A stretch of 64,000 nucleotides of DNA from contig NC_051431.1 in assembly GCF_001649575.2 (NCBI RefSeq), positions 4,788,354 through 4,852,353 of the forward strand, read 5' to 3'. Below the pieces are notes generated by a model. The model worked only from the letters and a program-made list of their open reading frames with translations, was not told the origin of the DNA and made no database searches. Shown here one piece after another: positions 35,101 through 50,100 of this stretch. The stretch comes from Kryptolebias marmoratus. Its lineage: Eukaryota > Chordata > Actinopteri > Cyprinodontiformes > Rivulidae. Position 1 is the stretch's first letter. Each line of letters opens with the position of its first letter. A program made the translations under genes and the position numbers.

Positions 35101-38100
35101 CGTGGGATTAAACAAGAACAAGCAGCTTTATTACAGAGGGAAGATTGATGATGACTTCCTATGTAGGTAAATAAATTAGCAAACCACGAAGACAAACGCT
35201 AAACTGAGTTTATTTGTCATTTTTTGAAAACAATACGAGGCGGACGTCAGTCACACGTTTAATGACTTCTGCTCCACACCTCTTTTGGTTCCACCATGAT
35301 TGCTTCATTTCTGAAACTTCACGTCCATGCGGGACGTAGTCTGCTCCATCGGTGATTTGGGAACGATCAGAGGCAGCATAAAAACAAACTGGTCTTTGCG
35401 GCCATTTTGTGGAAATGTTTGTGAAAGTGCCTACTTTGTGTGCAGCTCGTTTTATAATTAAGGTCGATACAAGACATCTTATTAAGACACTTAGAAGCTT
35501 AAAAAGAATCCATAGCTGCTCAATAATAGAAAAATAATTAATCACAATTATTTTGGTCAGTAATCTAATAACATTTTTTTTTAAAAGTCTTCATTGAGTT
35601 TGGAAACATGTTGCATTTATTGCAACTAAAAAACAATGTCATGAATTCAGAATTTGTTTTGATACCTTCCTGTTCCACAAAGTTTTTATTCTAAAGAAAG
35701 GTATTGAATAAAATAATAAACACAATCAGCAACATTCTGCACTTCCAATATATTGTACGGCTTTAAAATCTGTTCTTTTCCCTCCAGATTTCAGGTATCA
35801 GAGAGACATACCGAGCCTTCTTCCTCCATCTCTAAAACGTAGTAGATGTCATCTTCTTTTGGTGAGCTGCTGGGCCTCTGCCACTTCAGACACAGCCAGG
35901 TCACTCCCGCCATCTCCAGCTCTGGAGGGAAGGGTGGCAATGGCACACTGCATGAGGTGAACAGGTCCACCACTTCACTGAACTCGCTGGGGAGGGCAGA
36001 GAGAGACGGAGGACGGGAGAGGATGGGGGGGGAAAGAGACAGCAAAGACAGAGTGAGACATGTAAATGGACATACAGATGGAGACAGTTAGATGGAAGAA
36101 AAAAGTAACATAAAAATGGACAACAGCGAGGGTGCCTTCCAGGAAATATTCCAGCGTATGAATGCCTTTACCTTACTCCCATGTCATTTTTTGCAGCAAG
36201 GCGGAAGGAGTATCTCGAAGCTGGAGTCAGTTTGGTCACTCTGTACTGCTTCTGCGGTCCATAGTAGCACTGTTCAAAAACACCTGTGCCCTTCCCCTTT
36301 AGAAAAAAATACGTTTTAGTTTAAGAATGAGCAACTTAGCTGCTCATATAAACTAAAAAAAAATACAGGGTAGCTACAAGGCAAATAAAAATTTTACCTC
36401 ATCCCACTGAAGAATGTAGTTTTTAATTTTGGATCCATTGTCACATGGAGCCTGTCGTAGAAACATGCAGTTTATTATTTGTCCTTTTGCAAATTCTGTT
36501 TAAGTCTGATAAATGTATACATAAATACCCATTACACTTTTGCTTTTTTAAGATTTATGTACACGGAACAAAAAGCTTTCAAAAATAAAATAAGACAAAA
36601 TTAATGAAATAACAGTCATTTATAGATGGCATATTCACTGATGTCAATCCTAGCCCTTATAAACGTCACTGCTTTTGTCACAATCATGACTTTTTAGTTG
36701 CTGGTTGTTTAAATGCAATTAACAATTACATTCCTTTTCTGCTCCTTAATGCCATTAATAATAAAACTACAAATCAAACAAATGGCTCTCTATATCATTT
36801 AGAGAGAGATTTCCGTTTTAACTCACAGTTAAAGCCATGACATTCTTGTCAAAATAAGCACATCAAACTAGCAGTTTCTGCATTCTGACTCAGGTTTTAA
36901 AACCTGCTAACACTGTGCTACTGTTCAGCTGATGTTGTATTTAATTCATTCAAAAACATTGTAATGTTACAACAATTTTCATTTTATTTCTGCATATAAA
37001 ATCGAAAAAGTTTAATTCTTCCCTTTTCAACTTTTAGCTAGCAATTTGCTACTTTTTGCTGTTAGCGAGTGTTTTGCTTCTTCTAGACTTTAGATAGTGT
37101 TTTGCTAGTTTTACCTTTTAGCTAGTATTCTGCATCTTTTAGCTTTAACTCAGTTTCAGTTTCTTCAGCAAATTTCAGCAAAGTCATTCATGACTCAGCA
37201 TTCACAAAAAATTCAATGTCTCAAGTTTTAAAGTGTTTCGTACATCGTGGTGCAGACAGTTGTCCAGGGAGGGCAGATTGTGTTTTGTTTCCAAATCTTC
37301 CAGCAAGCTTAGCTAATTTTACTAGAAGGCATTTTATTAATTAACTAGATAATGTTTTATTTATCAGTTTTAATAAGATGAAACACCGTCACTGTGAAAC
37401 ATTTGTTTTTAATACCTTCCACTGGAGTGAAAGGGTGTTTTTGTTCCCACTGGCCTTCCTGGGAGGACTGGGAGGATCTGGCTCACAGCTTAACGTGGTG
37501 AAGCCCACAGCCTCAGATGGGCTACCCAGTAAACAGTTACACATGGCCTGGACCCTAAGGAAAGGCAAAATGTTTAAACAAGGTTTTCACCGAATATTGA
37601 CAGGAAATAAAGCAAACGGAGTCATGCCAACCTGACATGATAGTCTGTCGCTGGTCGAAGGTCTTCTAAAGTTGCATTTAGTCCTTCCCCACTGAGTGAA
37701 AAAGGAAAACAAAAAGGTTAGTTTCTTTTTTCCTGAGTTGTGATCCCTGTATGAGTTAGCTCTAAGCCCTGTGGGGTCCTGTGGGTTGTACTCACCTGTA
37801 CTTGGTCTGGTATTTTCCATCTTTTCCAGTAATAGAGATAGAGACCTCGTAGCTGAGGGGATCTGGGAGGGCTGAGTCATCCTCCGTGGTGGTCTTTTCG
37901 CTCTCTGGCCTGGTGGGTGCACTCCAGCTGATGACTGCTCCTCTGGCCTGGATGTCCGACACCTGGCATTGGAAAATTTTACGGGTCACTCATAAAATCT
38001 ATATTGTCATTAAACTTTTCCTTCCTGTCACAAAAATTAAAGACAAATTTCCAATACGCAGGACTTAAACTAGACAGAGCTGCCTGATAAATGAAATGAT

Positions 38101-41100
38101 AATCATATTTTCTCGTCTCACAATTTTATTTTCAAAATAAAAGTTATGTCTCTTTACAACTATTACTCTTAGTGGAGGAAGAGAGCCAAGAAGGAAGATA
38201 TGCAAGCCGATGCAGCATTGAGAACATTTTTTTCAGCTGCAGGGATGTTCTGTGCAACCCTGAGATTTTTTTTAATTCTGTTTGGAGGTTTAAAATAGCC
38301 TGAGCTCAACTGCAGGGGAGGATTCATGTGTGGAAGAACTCAATCAGGTCAAGTCTGTAACTCCAACCCTCAGCCCCGGGGCCTCACCTTAGTCCTTCAC
38401 TTCCTACAGTTCAATTCACTGCCTTTTAAAAACCAGCATGGTTTGACAGAGGGCTGGGAAAAAAAAATCCACTTTTTACTGAAACTACACTTTCCCTGTA
38501 TTCCCTGGACCTGATCACTTATTTTGAAACTTTTACAACAAGTTCAGACTTTGGAGGCAGTGTGTGAAAAATCTGTTTTAATGAAATTTCTTTTGATCTT
38601 TACTAATACCCATCCAGCCACTTAACAGCTATTCTACTGAAATTATCTAAAATATTTTTTCTAGGGGTATATTGAATATTAAAAGAAATTGCAGAAAATA
38701 TGTTTGCATTTCTATGCAATTTTATCAAACTTTTGTTTTTTTTTTAATTTACTGTGCATTATTGAACCACGAAGATGTGAAAAACAATTTAAATAATAGA
38801 AAATAAACCTACATGGTACTTCGACAGAGATATGAAGATAAGATGGATAAAAATGAATACTAACCACTGGTTTGCCGATGGTACTCAAAAATGCGAGCAG
38901 CACCTGAGCCTCTTTGTCAAGCTCTGAAGAGAGAGAGAAAGAAAAAGGTAACTTTGAAAAAAAAAAAAAAACAACACACAAAATGGGTTTATGAATTCCC
39001 AATGTGACAAATAGGGACATTTAGGTTTTACAGAATTATTATCTGATTGGCTTTTAAGAATTTTGTGCTGCTGATGATGATGATCCATAGTTATAAATCA
39101 AATATATTTATATAAAGGTAAGTAAGATTATATTAGTGTTAGGCTGCTCTAAATTTCACAAACTACTCGGCAGCATTCACTTTGTCCTGTTTAAGTAGTT
39201 TTAGTCAGTTCAGTTTATTTATTTGGCAGGAACGAAAAGACAGAATTAAAAATAAATAAAATAAATTACACTATTTACAATAGAAGAACTCAATGTTATA
39301 TTCAAAATGAAATAGAAGTATAAACTTTTCATTTTCTGCCCCAATGCCTTTATTTCAATACTTCCTATTAAAACCATTATAAACTTTACCTCTTGACTCT
39401 CCATTTTTTCCTTTTCCTATCTGCTTATCAGAGCAGGCAACCATATGCCTGTGCTCTGCCTCCAGCCCTTTTCCTCCAATTCCGTTATGAATGTCCACCA
39501 CTGGGGGGCTGTTGCAGGACTTCTGAGGGGATGAGGGGGGACTGTCCTTGACCTGCCCTCCTCCTCCGCCTCCCTGACGCTCCTTCAGTTTCTTCTGAAG
39601 ACGTTCGTGGGTTTTGTTAGTTCTGTCATCTCTGTGAACAAACGATGGGCGGCCATGTTGAGAGTGAGAATCTGTAGAGACTGAAAGGACAAAAAGAAGC
39701 TTATTAGGAGAAAATATATACAGGTGCTGGTCATAAAATTAGAATATCATGAAAAAGTAGATTGATTTCAGTAATTCCATTTAAAAAGTGAAACTTGTAT
39801 ATTATATTCATACATTACATACAAACTCATATATTTCAAATGTTTATTTCGTATAATTTTGATGATTACAAATGACAACAAATGAAAATCTCAAATTCAT
39901 CATATCAGAAAATTAGAATNNNNNNNNNNNNNNNNNNNNNNNNNNNNNNNNNNNNNNNNNNNNNNNNNNNNNNNNNNNNNNNNNNNNNNNNNNNNNNNNN
40001 NNNNNNNNNNNNNNNNNNNNNNNNNNNNNNNNNNNNNNNNNNNNNNNNNNNNNNNNNNNNNNNNNNNNNNNNNNNNNNNNNNNNNNNNNNNNNNNNNNNN
40101 NNNNNNNNNNNNNNNNNNNNNNNNNNNNNNNNNNNNNNNNNNNNNNNNNNNNNNNNNNNNNNNNNNNNNNNNNNNNNNNNNNNNNNNNNNNNNNNNNNNN
40201 NNNNNNNNNNNNNNNNNNNNNNNNNNNNNNNNNNNNNNNNNNNNNNNNNNNNNNNNNNNNNNNNNNNNNNNNNNNNNNNNNNNNNNNNNNNAATTTTCTG
40301 ATATGATGAATTTGAGATTTTCATTTGTTGTCATTTGTAATCATCAAAATTAAACGAAATAAACATTTGAAATATATGAGTTTGTATGTAATGTATGAAT
40401 ATAATATACAAGTTTCACTTTTTAAATGGAATTACTGAAATCAACCTACTTTTTCATGATATTCTAATTTTATGACCAGCACCTGTATATATGTAAATCA
40501 AGTAGCTTGCATGAAAGTGAGACAAGATTTAGAAGCGGAGACGCTAAACAATTTGACTTAATTGTATAAGAAGACAAACAACCCTTCAACAGAACAACAG
40601 ATGCATCTCTGGTTCTAACTCACCCTGATCTGAGAAGATATGAGCTGGATGGTACTGGGAGATGTACTGGGAGCTCAAGTCGCCCACGCCACCTGCCATG
40701 CCTGTGTAAAGGTGAGGTGGAGGGGGGATCATGGCGGGATGTGGGATGAAGGCAGGCAGGTGCGCATGAGGAGGAGGCGGAGGGTGGTGGAGAGGGGAAT
40801 GCCCCCCTGGGTGGAAATCTGGTTGCTGAGGTAAAACCAGAACCCTCCGCACTCCGTTCTCTTCTATGATCTAGGAGGAAGTAAACAAACATGAGCATGG
40901 AAAACTAATATCAAATCTGCTCAGAGTTTATATAAGATGACAATCTGATACTAGTGGGAAAATGATTTAGAAAGAACACCTGTGACACATATCCAGGAGG
41001 CACATAGATTGGAGGCACTGAACCATTTGGAGACATCATGGGAACCTGAGCAGGACCTGTAATGAAGGAAAGAACAAGATCAAACACTGCTGCTCAGGAC

Positions 41101-44100
41101 AAGCAGCTGATTCATCTTTGATAAATGTGATGAGAATAGGAAGGCTGCAAATAGGGCAGAAAATTTATCTGAGGTCTAGCAGGACCCAGAAGATTAGAAG
41201 ATTATAGAGAAGAGATTTCTCAGAATCACAGAGCAGAAAGGAAGCACATTCAGAATTCATCAAATCAGTGGATTCAAAGAAAAAAGTGAAAAATTTCAAC
41301 AGACTGTTAAACTCAACTGAAACTAGGGGGTTATGATCTATTTTTGATGCATTGTGATGCAGACACAAACCATTCTGAATTGATATATAAATGTCAAAAA
41401 TTGATAACTAATTTGTTAATAACATCCTACAAAAGGCAGAACTTGGAGCCGTCTATGCATGAACACAACAGGGACACGAGGTGTAAGCAGCACCTTCTGC
41501 AAGGAAAGCCAGGGTTTGGAAGTTTGTAATCGGGCTTCCATGAAGAAAAAGGGAAATATGACGGTCACAATCGCCACACTATATGCAAGTTGTGTACATG
41601 TTTCCACCTGGAGAGGGAGAAAAACTGCCGGTCGTTGCTGCCACTTCTAAAAGGCAGTGTCTCACTGGGCTGCAACTGGTGACAAATCTGCAAATGGATT
41701 TCATGAGGGAATCTCCAGAATGTAATAAACCAATTGCAGCATGGTACAATGTTGGCAAAAAAAAAATGTGTGGGGTTTAAAATACAGTTTCCCAAGCTAT
41801 GAACACAAAAAGAGGCCATTATTTTCAAAAACTGGCCGTGCAAATCATGGTTGCGTGGCTCACTGGTCAGTGAGAAACAACCTTATGTTGCAAACTTTGG
41901 AGCTGCAGTAGAACATGTCCAAGATATAAACTCTACACAGACTAAAGTGGATGGATATCCACTGTCACAAAATCTTATCTCACTGCACTCAGTATTTTAA
42001 CCCATTTTGTTAATCTAGTTCCTAAAATCTTGTTTAAATGAAAGCTGTTTTACACTGCAGTGTAGAGCAAATTATTTTGTTTCTTTTAGGTCTTACAGAT
42101 TTTATGCCCAGGATTGTGTTTAAAGTGTGATTATGGATGCAATGAAATCCATCAGTTGTTTTATAAATCACATTGCAGCCCACAGAATCCTAAGAAATCG
42201 AGAGGTGCCTAAAGATCCCCTATCCCTAATTAAAACTTCTTTAAAAATGGTTTTATTGATTATATCCCTGCCAATTTTATGCAATCCAATCCAGTCCAGG
42301 TTGTTTTAATGTTATTTATAAAACTGTTTAAAACAACCACAATAGACCAAAGTACTGCACAGAAAAAAAGACTATCTTCATGATTTTTGTTTTGTGTTTT
42401 AGTATATAAAACATGAACCTTAAATAGTGTGACACAAATCTCACATTTTGCTACGTTGTAAATGACAAATGACAGGCTTTAACTAGTGCGAATATATGAA
42501 GGAGAGTATACTCTGAGTTGTTTCACTTCAGTACAAAAGGTACACTTTCAGTCTCATTTCATTCCATTCATCATTTATTTATTTGTAAGACAGATAAAAA
42601 AAATAGTTGCAAATGTATGAGGGCCACTTTTTAAAAGTGCTGAGAAACAACAAAGTTCCCTGCTCTGTTGCTGGGGCCAGTTGAATGGCTTAGCTCAGCT
42701 CAGAGAAGTGACAGCTCAGCAAAAACACCTCGAAGAGAAAAATCTCTGAGCCAAGTTTGCACATTACCACATTTCACTTTCTTTAAACCTAAGACAGAAA
42801 CAATAGGGCCCCAACACCAGATATCACACAGAAGAGCAGAGGGATTCACTGACCTCCCAAGAAAATGCATGAGGAAGAGATTTTTCTTCACTTTACTGAA
42901 AATGTATTTTGGGGGGGGAGAGCCCCTCTAAATAGGAAACTATAATAGGTTCACAGCTGCTGAGGACAAGCTCTATAATGACGCACAGAAACCTTGTACT
43001 CTCACACTGACATCTAGCACCATTTCCCTCAGGTGCTGGTATTCAGCCTCCAGCTCTCATGGGAGAGTAACTGAAGTTTCAAGCAGGTATTCTGACACAA
43101 CCCAGGTTGATGAGTAAGCAATCTAAAACTTAAAAAGTCAAAAAAATAAAATAATAATAAAAAATCCTGTCCCTTCTTACATAAAGATGACAATGTAGTT
43201 GTGATTCTTTGCTTTAATTGAACATTTTGCACATTTTTGGAGACAAAATCTAGGAACATTTCCACCGTGTGTTACAGTTCAACAGTACTATCAGCTGCAA
43301 CTTTCAAAATGACACACGAAGGCAAAATTTACTGAAGCATTGAGACACCTCAACAGATAACATGATAAGGGTTCAAAGTTCAACGCTGTGCTAAATTAAA
43401 GGCCTACAGATCCCAACAGGAATGCATATTGATTGTTGCCTTTCATGTCTTGAGTTTTAGACTAAGACTATCCTATGATGTTGTAGCTGTTTTGGTCAAA
43501 GCTTAAAAATAACACTATATTACAGACTCTCAGCTACTACCACGGGTGATGGTGGTCAATCCTGGGTCCATCCTGTAACCGGAGGGTTGCTGGTTCGAGC
43601 CCCCACTCCGTCAGTGGGCAAGACACTTCACCCACCTACTGGTGGTGGTCAGAGGGCTCGCTTCTGTCTCACTTCTGTCAGCCCACCCCAGGGCAGCTGT
43701 GGCTACAATATGGCTTCATATTACCGCCATCAGTGTATGAATGAATGGGTGGGAATGAATGAATGAATGTGAGGTGAATGGGTGAATGATTCTAGTGTGA
43801 AGTGCTTTGGGGTCCTTGGACTAGATAAAGCGCTATACAAGTGCAAACCACTTACCACTTTGAATTTTAGGTAAATATCTGTAAAACTGTTGGCTAATGC
43901 TGATTACCTGTGATGACCATCATGAAGTGGTTTGACTTGGTCAGTCATGGATCTACATCCAATGATAGGTTTCATCTAGTTTCATTAAAATTTGTCTGGT
44001 TGTTAATGAGATATTTTGGTAATAGACAGACATGCTAAAACACTGCTTTTGCTTTTCTGCAGCGAGTGGTAACTTAACAGAGAAGCAGGCTTTGTTTGCA

Positions 44101-47100
44101 ATGTTAGTACAAGTGAGCTTTGTGACTGGAGGTGAGATGTGGGAAGGATGCCATAACTTGTTTGTAAGATTGTTGGTTGGAGTATGTTACAGGGGTTATA
44201 CTTAGTTGGACCATCTATCACTAATGTATTCAATCCTAGCAGAACTCGCATCTGCTGTCTGCATTTTTCAGCTGCAGTGCTGTAACAAACATGCTTTACC
44301 ATATCATGATCTTATCCATCTGACCTAGTGTACCGTGCTATCAGTCAGTCATACCATGATAAAATACATCAACAGCAGCCTCTCAGTGGGATGCAGGTAC
44401 AGCAAGCAGACCAGTGAAACTGCATGGCACTTCCTACCTGCTAATAAATTGACGTGAAACAGCTAACAGGGGCGTCTATTAAAATCAAATGGCCAGTTAA
44501 ACAATAAGTCCTTTCTCTACCTGAGAAGACAGCATGTGTGCAAGGACTCAGTTGACAGATAAGGAAAGATCTCAGCCTAAATGAAGGAAGTCACACTAGC
44601 TCAGCCATCGTTAGTTTCATATTAGAATATAATTTGAGTGGGAGTTCAAAGTGTTTACTGTTAACTCCACTCACTTTTAAGACAAATTAGATGAAAATTA
44701 TGCCACACAGTGCTCAGCTGTGCATCTGCCTAATGACTGATTAGGGCAATTTTTCTTAGCGCTGCTGATGCTGACTAACAGCAAATCTGATGAATCACAT
44801 TAGCATCCGATGTGTTGTCTATTTAGATTGAAAGGCTTTGTGAATACAAACTCTGAGACTGTAGGACTAACACAACCAGCAAGGTGAGAAAAAGGTGATG
44901 AGGGTACCTTTAGCAAGTGAGAAAAAAAAAGGGTGGGGTGGGGGTTGGAGTATGACACCCTCTCTTTTACATCAAACTGACGCACGAGTGCTGACATATC
45001 AGAATAAAAAAAATAAAAAAATGAAAGGAAAAAAAAAACAGACGGATTCCTCCCTCCCTCCTGTGTCAGCTGGAGCCCTGGTGGTGCTGACGTGGCCATG
45101 GAGTACCAGCCACGGGAAAAACATCACCCACAAGGGGGGAAAAAAATTTAAGAAGCCATTAATATGGCAGCATCCCAAACATGTATACCAACATTCACCA
45201 AGGGCTCATCCACACGGGAACACAGTCTTTCCTAAACCAGCCTTTAATTTGTAGTTTCTAAAATTATCCTCTTAAACATGGCACAGTTTCTACAAACGTT
45301 TTCATTCACACAGACATGCGGGAAACGACCCAAATGTTGTAGCTGCTTTGCCAGGTCTGTATGCAGCATCGTAACGCTGCCACAAAAATACAACAGAAAC
45401 CGCAAACTATACGTGGGACAGATGCTGTCAACACAAGAAGAAAAAAAAAAAGATGGTTGGCGAATACAAGGGCAAAAAAATGAATCCTTTTAATGGACAA
45501 AGTGGAACTTCTCATTTGTGTTACAATAAGCTACCATTGACTGGGAGTCGTGTCAATTCAAATAAGCAGACAGAATGGGACGATTTCAGGTACAGTATCC
45601 ATCAACAGACTGCTGGAGAAAAGGGTTTTCCTTATAAATGTTCAAAGCTTTTTCAATGTTTTTCTTTGGACTTTGGCTGCTTTTTCACTCATTTTCAGTC
45701 CAGCACCTGACTGTTTTCAGAGGAATGTTTATTTTTTTTGTCTGTTAATCATTAAGGTACAAAGAGGCTCCTAAACCCAAGGAATCAATCGATGTTGTAT
45801 GCCCTAAATTGTCTATTTTGTGTAAAGATTCAATTTTAATTTGAAACTTGAGACACTTCATTCCTAGCAGCCTGTCGCAAAGGCACAACTTGTTCAAAAA
45901 ATGGTGTAGTTGGATCTGTAAAAGATACCAAAGTTAACAGTTTGTCCAAAGAAAGCCTTTAAAAGACGTTCAGAAATTCTGAGGAATGATAAATCAAGAC
46001 CACTTTAAACGATTTCATGAAAGTCTGGCTCATTGGAGGCAAAGTATAAATAAATTAAGGGTGGTAATGAAACTTTTGCACAGAACTATGTAGAAGGTAA
46101 AGTTAACAGGTCTTTGAGATGTACTGCAAACAGGGAAAGCTTGGCAAACAGTGTTGAAATAATGGCAGCAATCCAAGCAAAGTGTCATATCGGATCAAAT
46201 GTCCAATTGCACTCTTGACTAGATTGGGAAAACAGAACAAAGGACACAGAGGCTAGCTAGGTTAAGAGAAGGGTGTAAACCAAGGAAAGCACACAAGAAG
46301 TGGGAATTATGAGATAAAGAGACAAAGCAGTTTAAAGTGGGAGTTTTCACATGAATAATTGTCAGCTAAAAAGATAAGCAGAATTAAGATTTAGCTAAAG
46401 CTAATAAGTGGAAATTAAAAAGAGAGAGTAGGCAATGAAAAACAACTGACAGAGCATGAATACTGCTTAGAAGCAAAAATAAAAAGAATTGATTTGTCAT
46501 TAATGAAGAAAAATAATTACATTGCTAAGCCATACGATTTATACATAATGACATTCAGGCAAATAGTCCCATTTTAGCATCATATGACATTTCTTCTTGC
46601 AGACAGGAAACAACTCATCAGTTTAGGAGAGCTGTAATTTGGGCTGAGGATAACATTCTATTAGAATATTACACGCATATGTGTGCTCGCCTTTGGCCAT
46701 GCCGCTTCTGCGTAACGCGCTTGAACCTAACCACCAAAAATCCAGACAGATGGAGCAGGAGGAAAAAAAAAAAAGAAAGTGTGTGTGTGTGTGTGTGTAA
46801 GGGGGGGGTCTGGGTCTGAGCGGATCTGTGTGTAAAGCAGAGCCCAGGGCAGGAAGCTGCACAGTAAACAAAGGACTTTAAAAAGAAAAGGCCTTTTTTT
46901 TTTTCCTAAGGTGTTAGTAAACTTTGATTTCCTAATGTGTCAAGCTACCTACAAGATTTTTAAAATCCTACCAGTAAATGTTTACAAGGAAGAGCATCAG
47001 TAACCTTCATGCTCGTGCGTATTACGGAACATCACACCCTGCTGTTGCTGCTGCTCGAAGCCAGACTGAACCAAGGGAAGAGAGGCCATGACGGCAGGGG

Positions 47101-50100
47101 CTGGATTTTTTAAATAATGAATTATTTGACTCTGTTTAGGAAATAAAGATTCCAGCTGAGTTCCATCCTGTAACAAAATGTTAACCTCCTAATCTTCTAT
47201 CGTATTTTTCCCCTCTTTACAACTAGTCTCTTGGTTTTAGCACAAAAATGGCAGAATGCCTCCGTAGCCCAGTCTTTATAAGAGCTACTCACCACAGTAG
47301 CAGTGAATAAACCATTTTACGCACATTTTTATGTACATGTCCTTGGAGTATAGAGGGGGAGGTGAGGAATAAAAAAGTAAAGTGCTAATGTGTCTGATGT
47401 GTCTAATATTTGCAAAGAAATTTTGTGAAACATATGTAAAAAAAAGGCTTGTGAGAAGATGCTGTGGGTGAGTACATACTTTATTTTTTATTAATAAATG
47501 ATTTAAGGATGTGAGTTTATACCACTCTAAATGACCAGGTAAAATAACGGAAAGAACCAAAAACAGCATAGCACATGTGGGAAAGGAAACCATTTTATAT
47601 TGCTCTTTTATGCCTAATCACAAATAAGATATTTAGATTAAAAAAATTAGAAAATAACCCCTTTATTTAGACTGAATATAGTTTGATCTGCATTTTTATG
47701 CAATTTGTTAAAAACATAATTCTTTAACAATCAAAGATCTTAAAATAAATAAATAAATAAATAAATATAAGAAATCATGCTTTAACTTCTCAGGAGTTCC
47801 AATTTATTTAAAAATGAAGGAAAGAAAAAAAAAAAGTACAAAATCTTGTAATTTTTTTGTGATGAATCTCCTGGTGTACACACAATTGTCTGATTTACTT
47901 CTGGTGTTGTGTAATTGGCAATAAAGATGCGGTGAAGTGACCACTTCTTTTTAAAAGGCTGTCTGAATTCTTAAAATTTTTCCTACCTCAGACATTCTTC
48001 TTAAGTCATATAGTTGTTCTGTCTGATGTGAATTGAATCAAAAAATTTAACAAAATTTTTTAATTTTATTTTATAAAACAGAGTGAATTGCAAAAATAAT
48101 TTATGTGATGCAATGCGGCGTTTCTGTTAGAAATATAAGTATTGATTAAAGTGGCCACCATCAACTCTGGCAACAGCGTCTAACCCGATTATGGTACAAT
48201 CGCTTCTGATGAAAATTATGGGTAAGCCAGAGAGATACTGCGTCACAAAACGTGAGTCAAGGTTAGCCAAATAACAGATGTTTCATTCTCAAGCCATAAT
48301 TTGCAAACTGAAGATGTTGGTTTTTTGTGTACTTGATGTTTTCAGTTGATATTTGCCAATTTTTCCACTGATTATTATTGAGACAAAAAAACAAAACAAA
48401 ACAAAAAACAGTTTTCTTGATTGACACATTATTTGTCCAACCAGTGGTTAAAAATATTTTACTGAACCAAATTTCATTGTGGTAACAGTTTTAGATTCAA
48501 GACATGTGTTTCCAGTGATAGCAAACGAGTATTGGCTTGATTTTCCCAGTCACTAACATTCTTACAGAGAAATGAGGAGTTATTTTAAAATGGTCTCCAT
48601 AACTCTGTCTAAAACTTACTAACACGTCTAGTAAAATGGTTAAATAACTTTAGAACTTCTTGGCCCTCAACTTTCTCATTTCAGACCTGGCAGGTTGTGT
48701 CCATCCGTTTCTGCACCTTTTCGAAACAGACAAATTTGACAGTCACATCCATTTCAGTCAGTAATTGGCAAGCTGTTCAGAGATGAGAATGTCCATTTGA
48801 ATTTCTCTCAAAGAATCATTTCTCCCTTAGGATAATTTTTCATTTCATAACCATCTATTTGTGGAACTATAAGTGTACGGTTTATAACTGTGCAATGCTT
48901 TTAAGGGCTAACTAAAAGCTGTACCTATAAAAATGAATGTCATGTATTCTTTTTGGATATAATAAGAACCTACAGAAGTCAAGTAAGTCAAGCTAATAAT
49001 GTAGCTTTAAAATGATTTCACATAATCTTGAAGACCAGAGGGAACTCCATGCAGAGTTTTTTACAGGTACGACCAAAAACAGTTAGATAAACTTAAACGA
49101 AAGCAAAATATTTAAAGTGCATGTCCTGGACTACACCTGCGACATTAGAAATGATATGATTGTGTATTACAAACAAAATACCAAAGAACATAGACAAGTA
49201 AACTGAGACAATGACAAAAATAAATAAATCGGCTTATAAGGCAGTATGTGCACATTTGTTATGAGGGTACCTGCTCCCTTTACCACACAGCTTTAAGTCA
49301 TGTCCCCACAATGAATGGCTTAAATTTTGTGGCAAATCTGAGTAAGGTTTAAAAATCCCAAAAGAGTGAGACAGAGTTTTATACCATCACCCAGAGAATG
49401 AATCATCCAAAGTGATGGTGAATCACCAGCTCTAAGCTTATCAGGTGGCAACAAATTCCAGTGATACAGCCTTCAGATCTGGAATCTTGTAGCAGATTTG
49501 GAGAAAGGTTGACACGGGGAGGACTCTAGGTCGTTTGAGAAAGACGTGTCCACAAACATGCAAAACAGAGAGAAATAGAGAGCAGAAGGATGCTGAATGG
49601 CTACTCTAATTAGTTCCCCTCACTAAAAGGTCTAACCTTCAAGGCAGATATCAAAAACAGCAAATGCCCTCTATAAACTGCATTTTACAAGACTGACTGT
49701 TCCTATTAAACAGGTTGTCATGCCCTATCACGTAGCAATTACGCACCTCCAGCTGCTAAAAATATGACTCCGAATACAAAATTTAAGGCTCGGCTATAAC
49801 AAATCCTGAAAGACACATGCAAACCTGATCATTCTAAATCTGTGTCGCTGTCATTCGGTCCTGCGAGTACGCTGTGAGGTTAAAGATGGGAGATTAAATA
49901 TATGCAGAGCAGATGCCAAAGTGAACAGAGATAGTCTGATGTTGTGTTCATGCAACAAACCAAACCAACCACAGAAGCGCATACATGCTTGCTTGCACTC
50001 ACAAACAAACGTGCGCGCGCACACACACACTTCTTCCTCCCTCCTTGTACTGCAAGCGGTGAGTCATCCCTCTATTCACGTCACAGAGAGATGAGTGCAC

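Noticed and set aside
39882..40334. Frames of about 140 codons across the gap
   Set aside because: Almost entirely N; their ends are the transposon arms.
43544..43858. A functional tRNA gene
   Set aside because: Only a B-box-like word is present; there is no cloverleaf, and the body and 3' end are those of a SINE.
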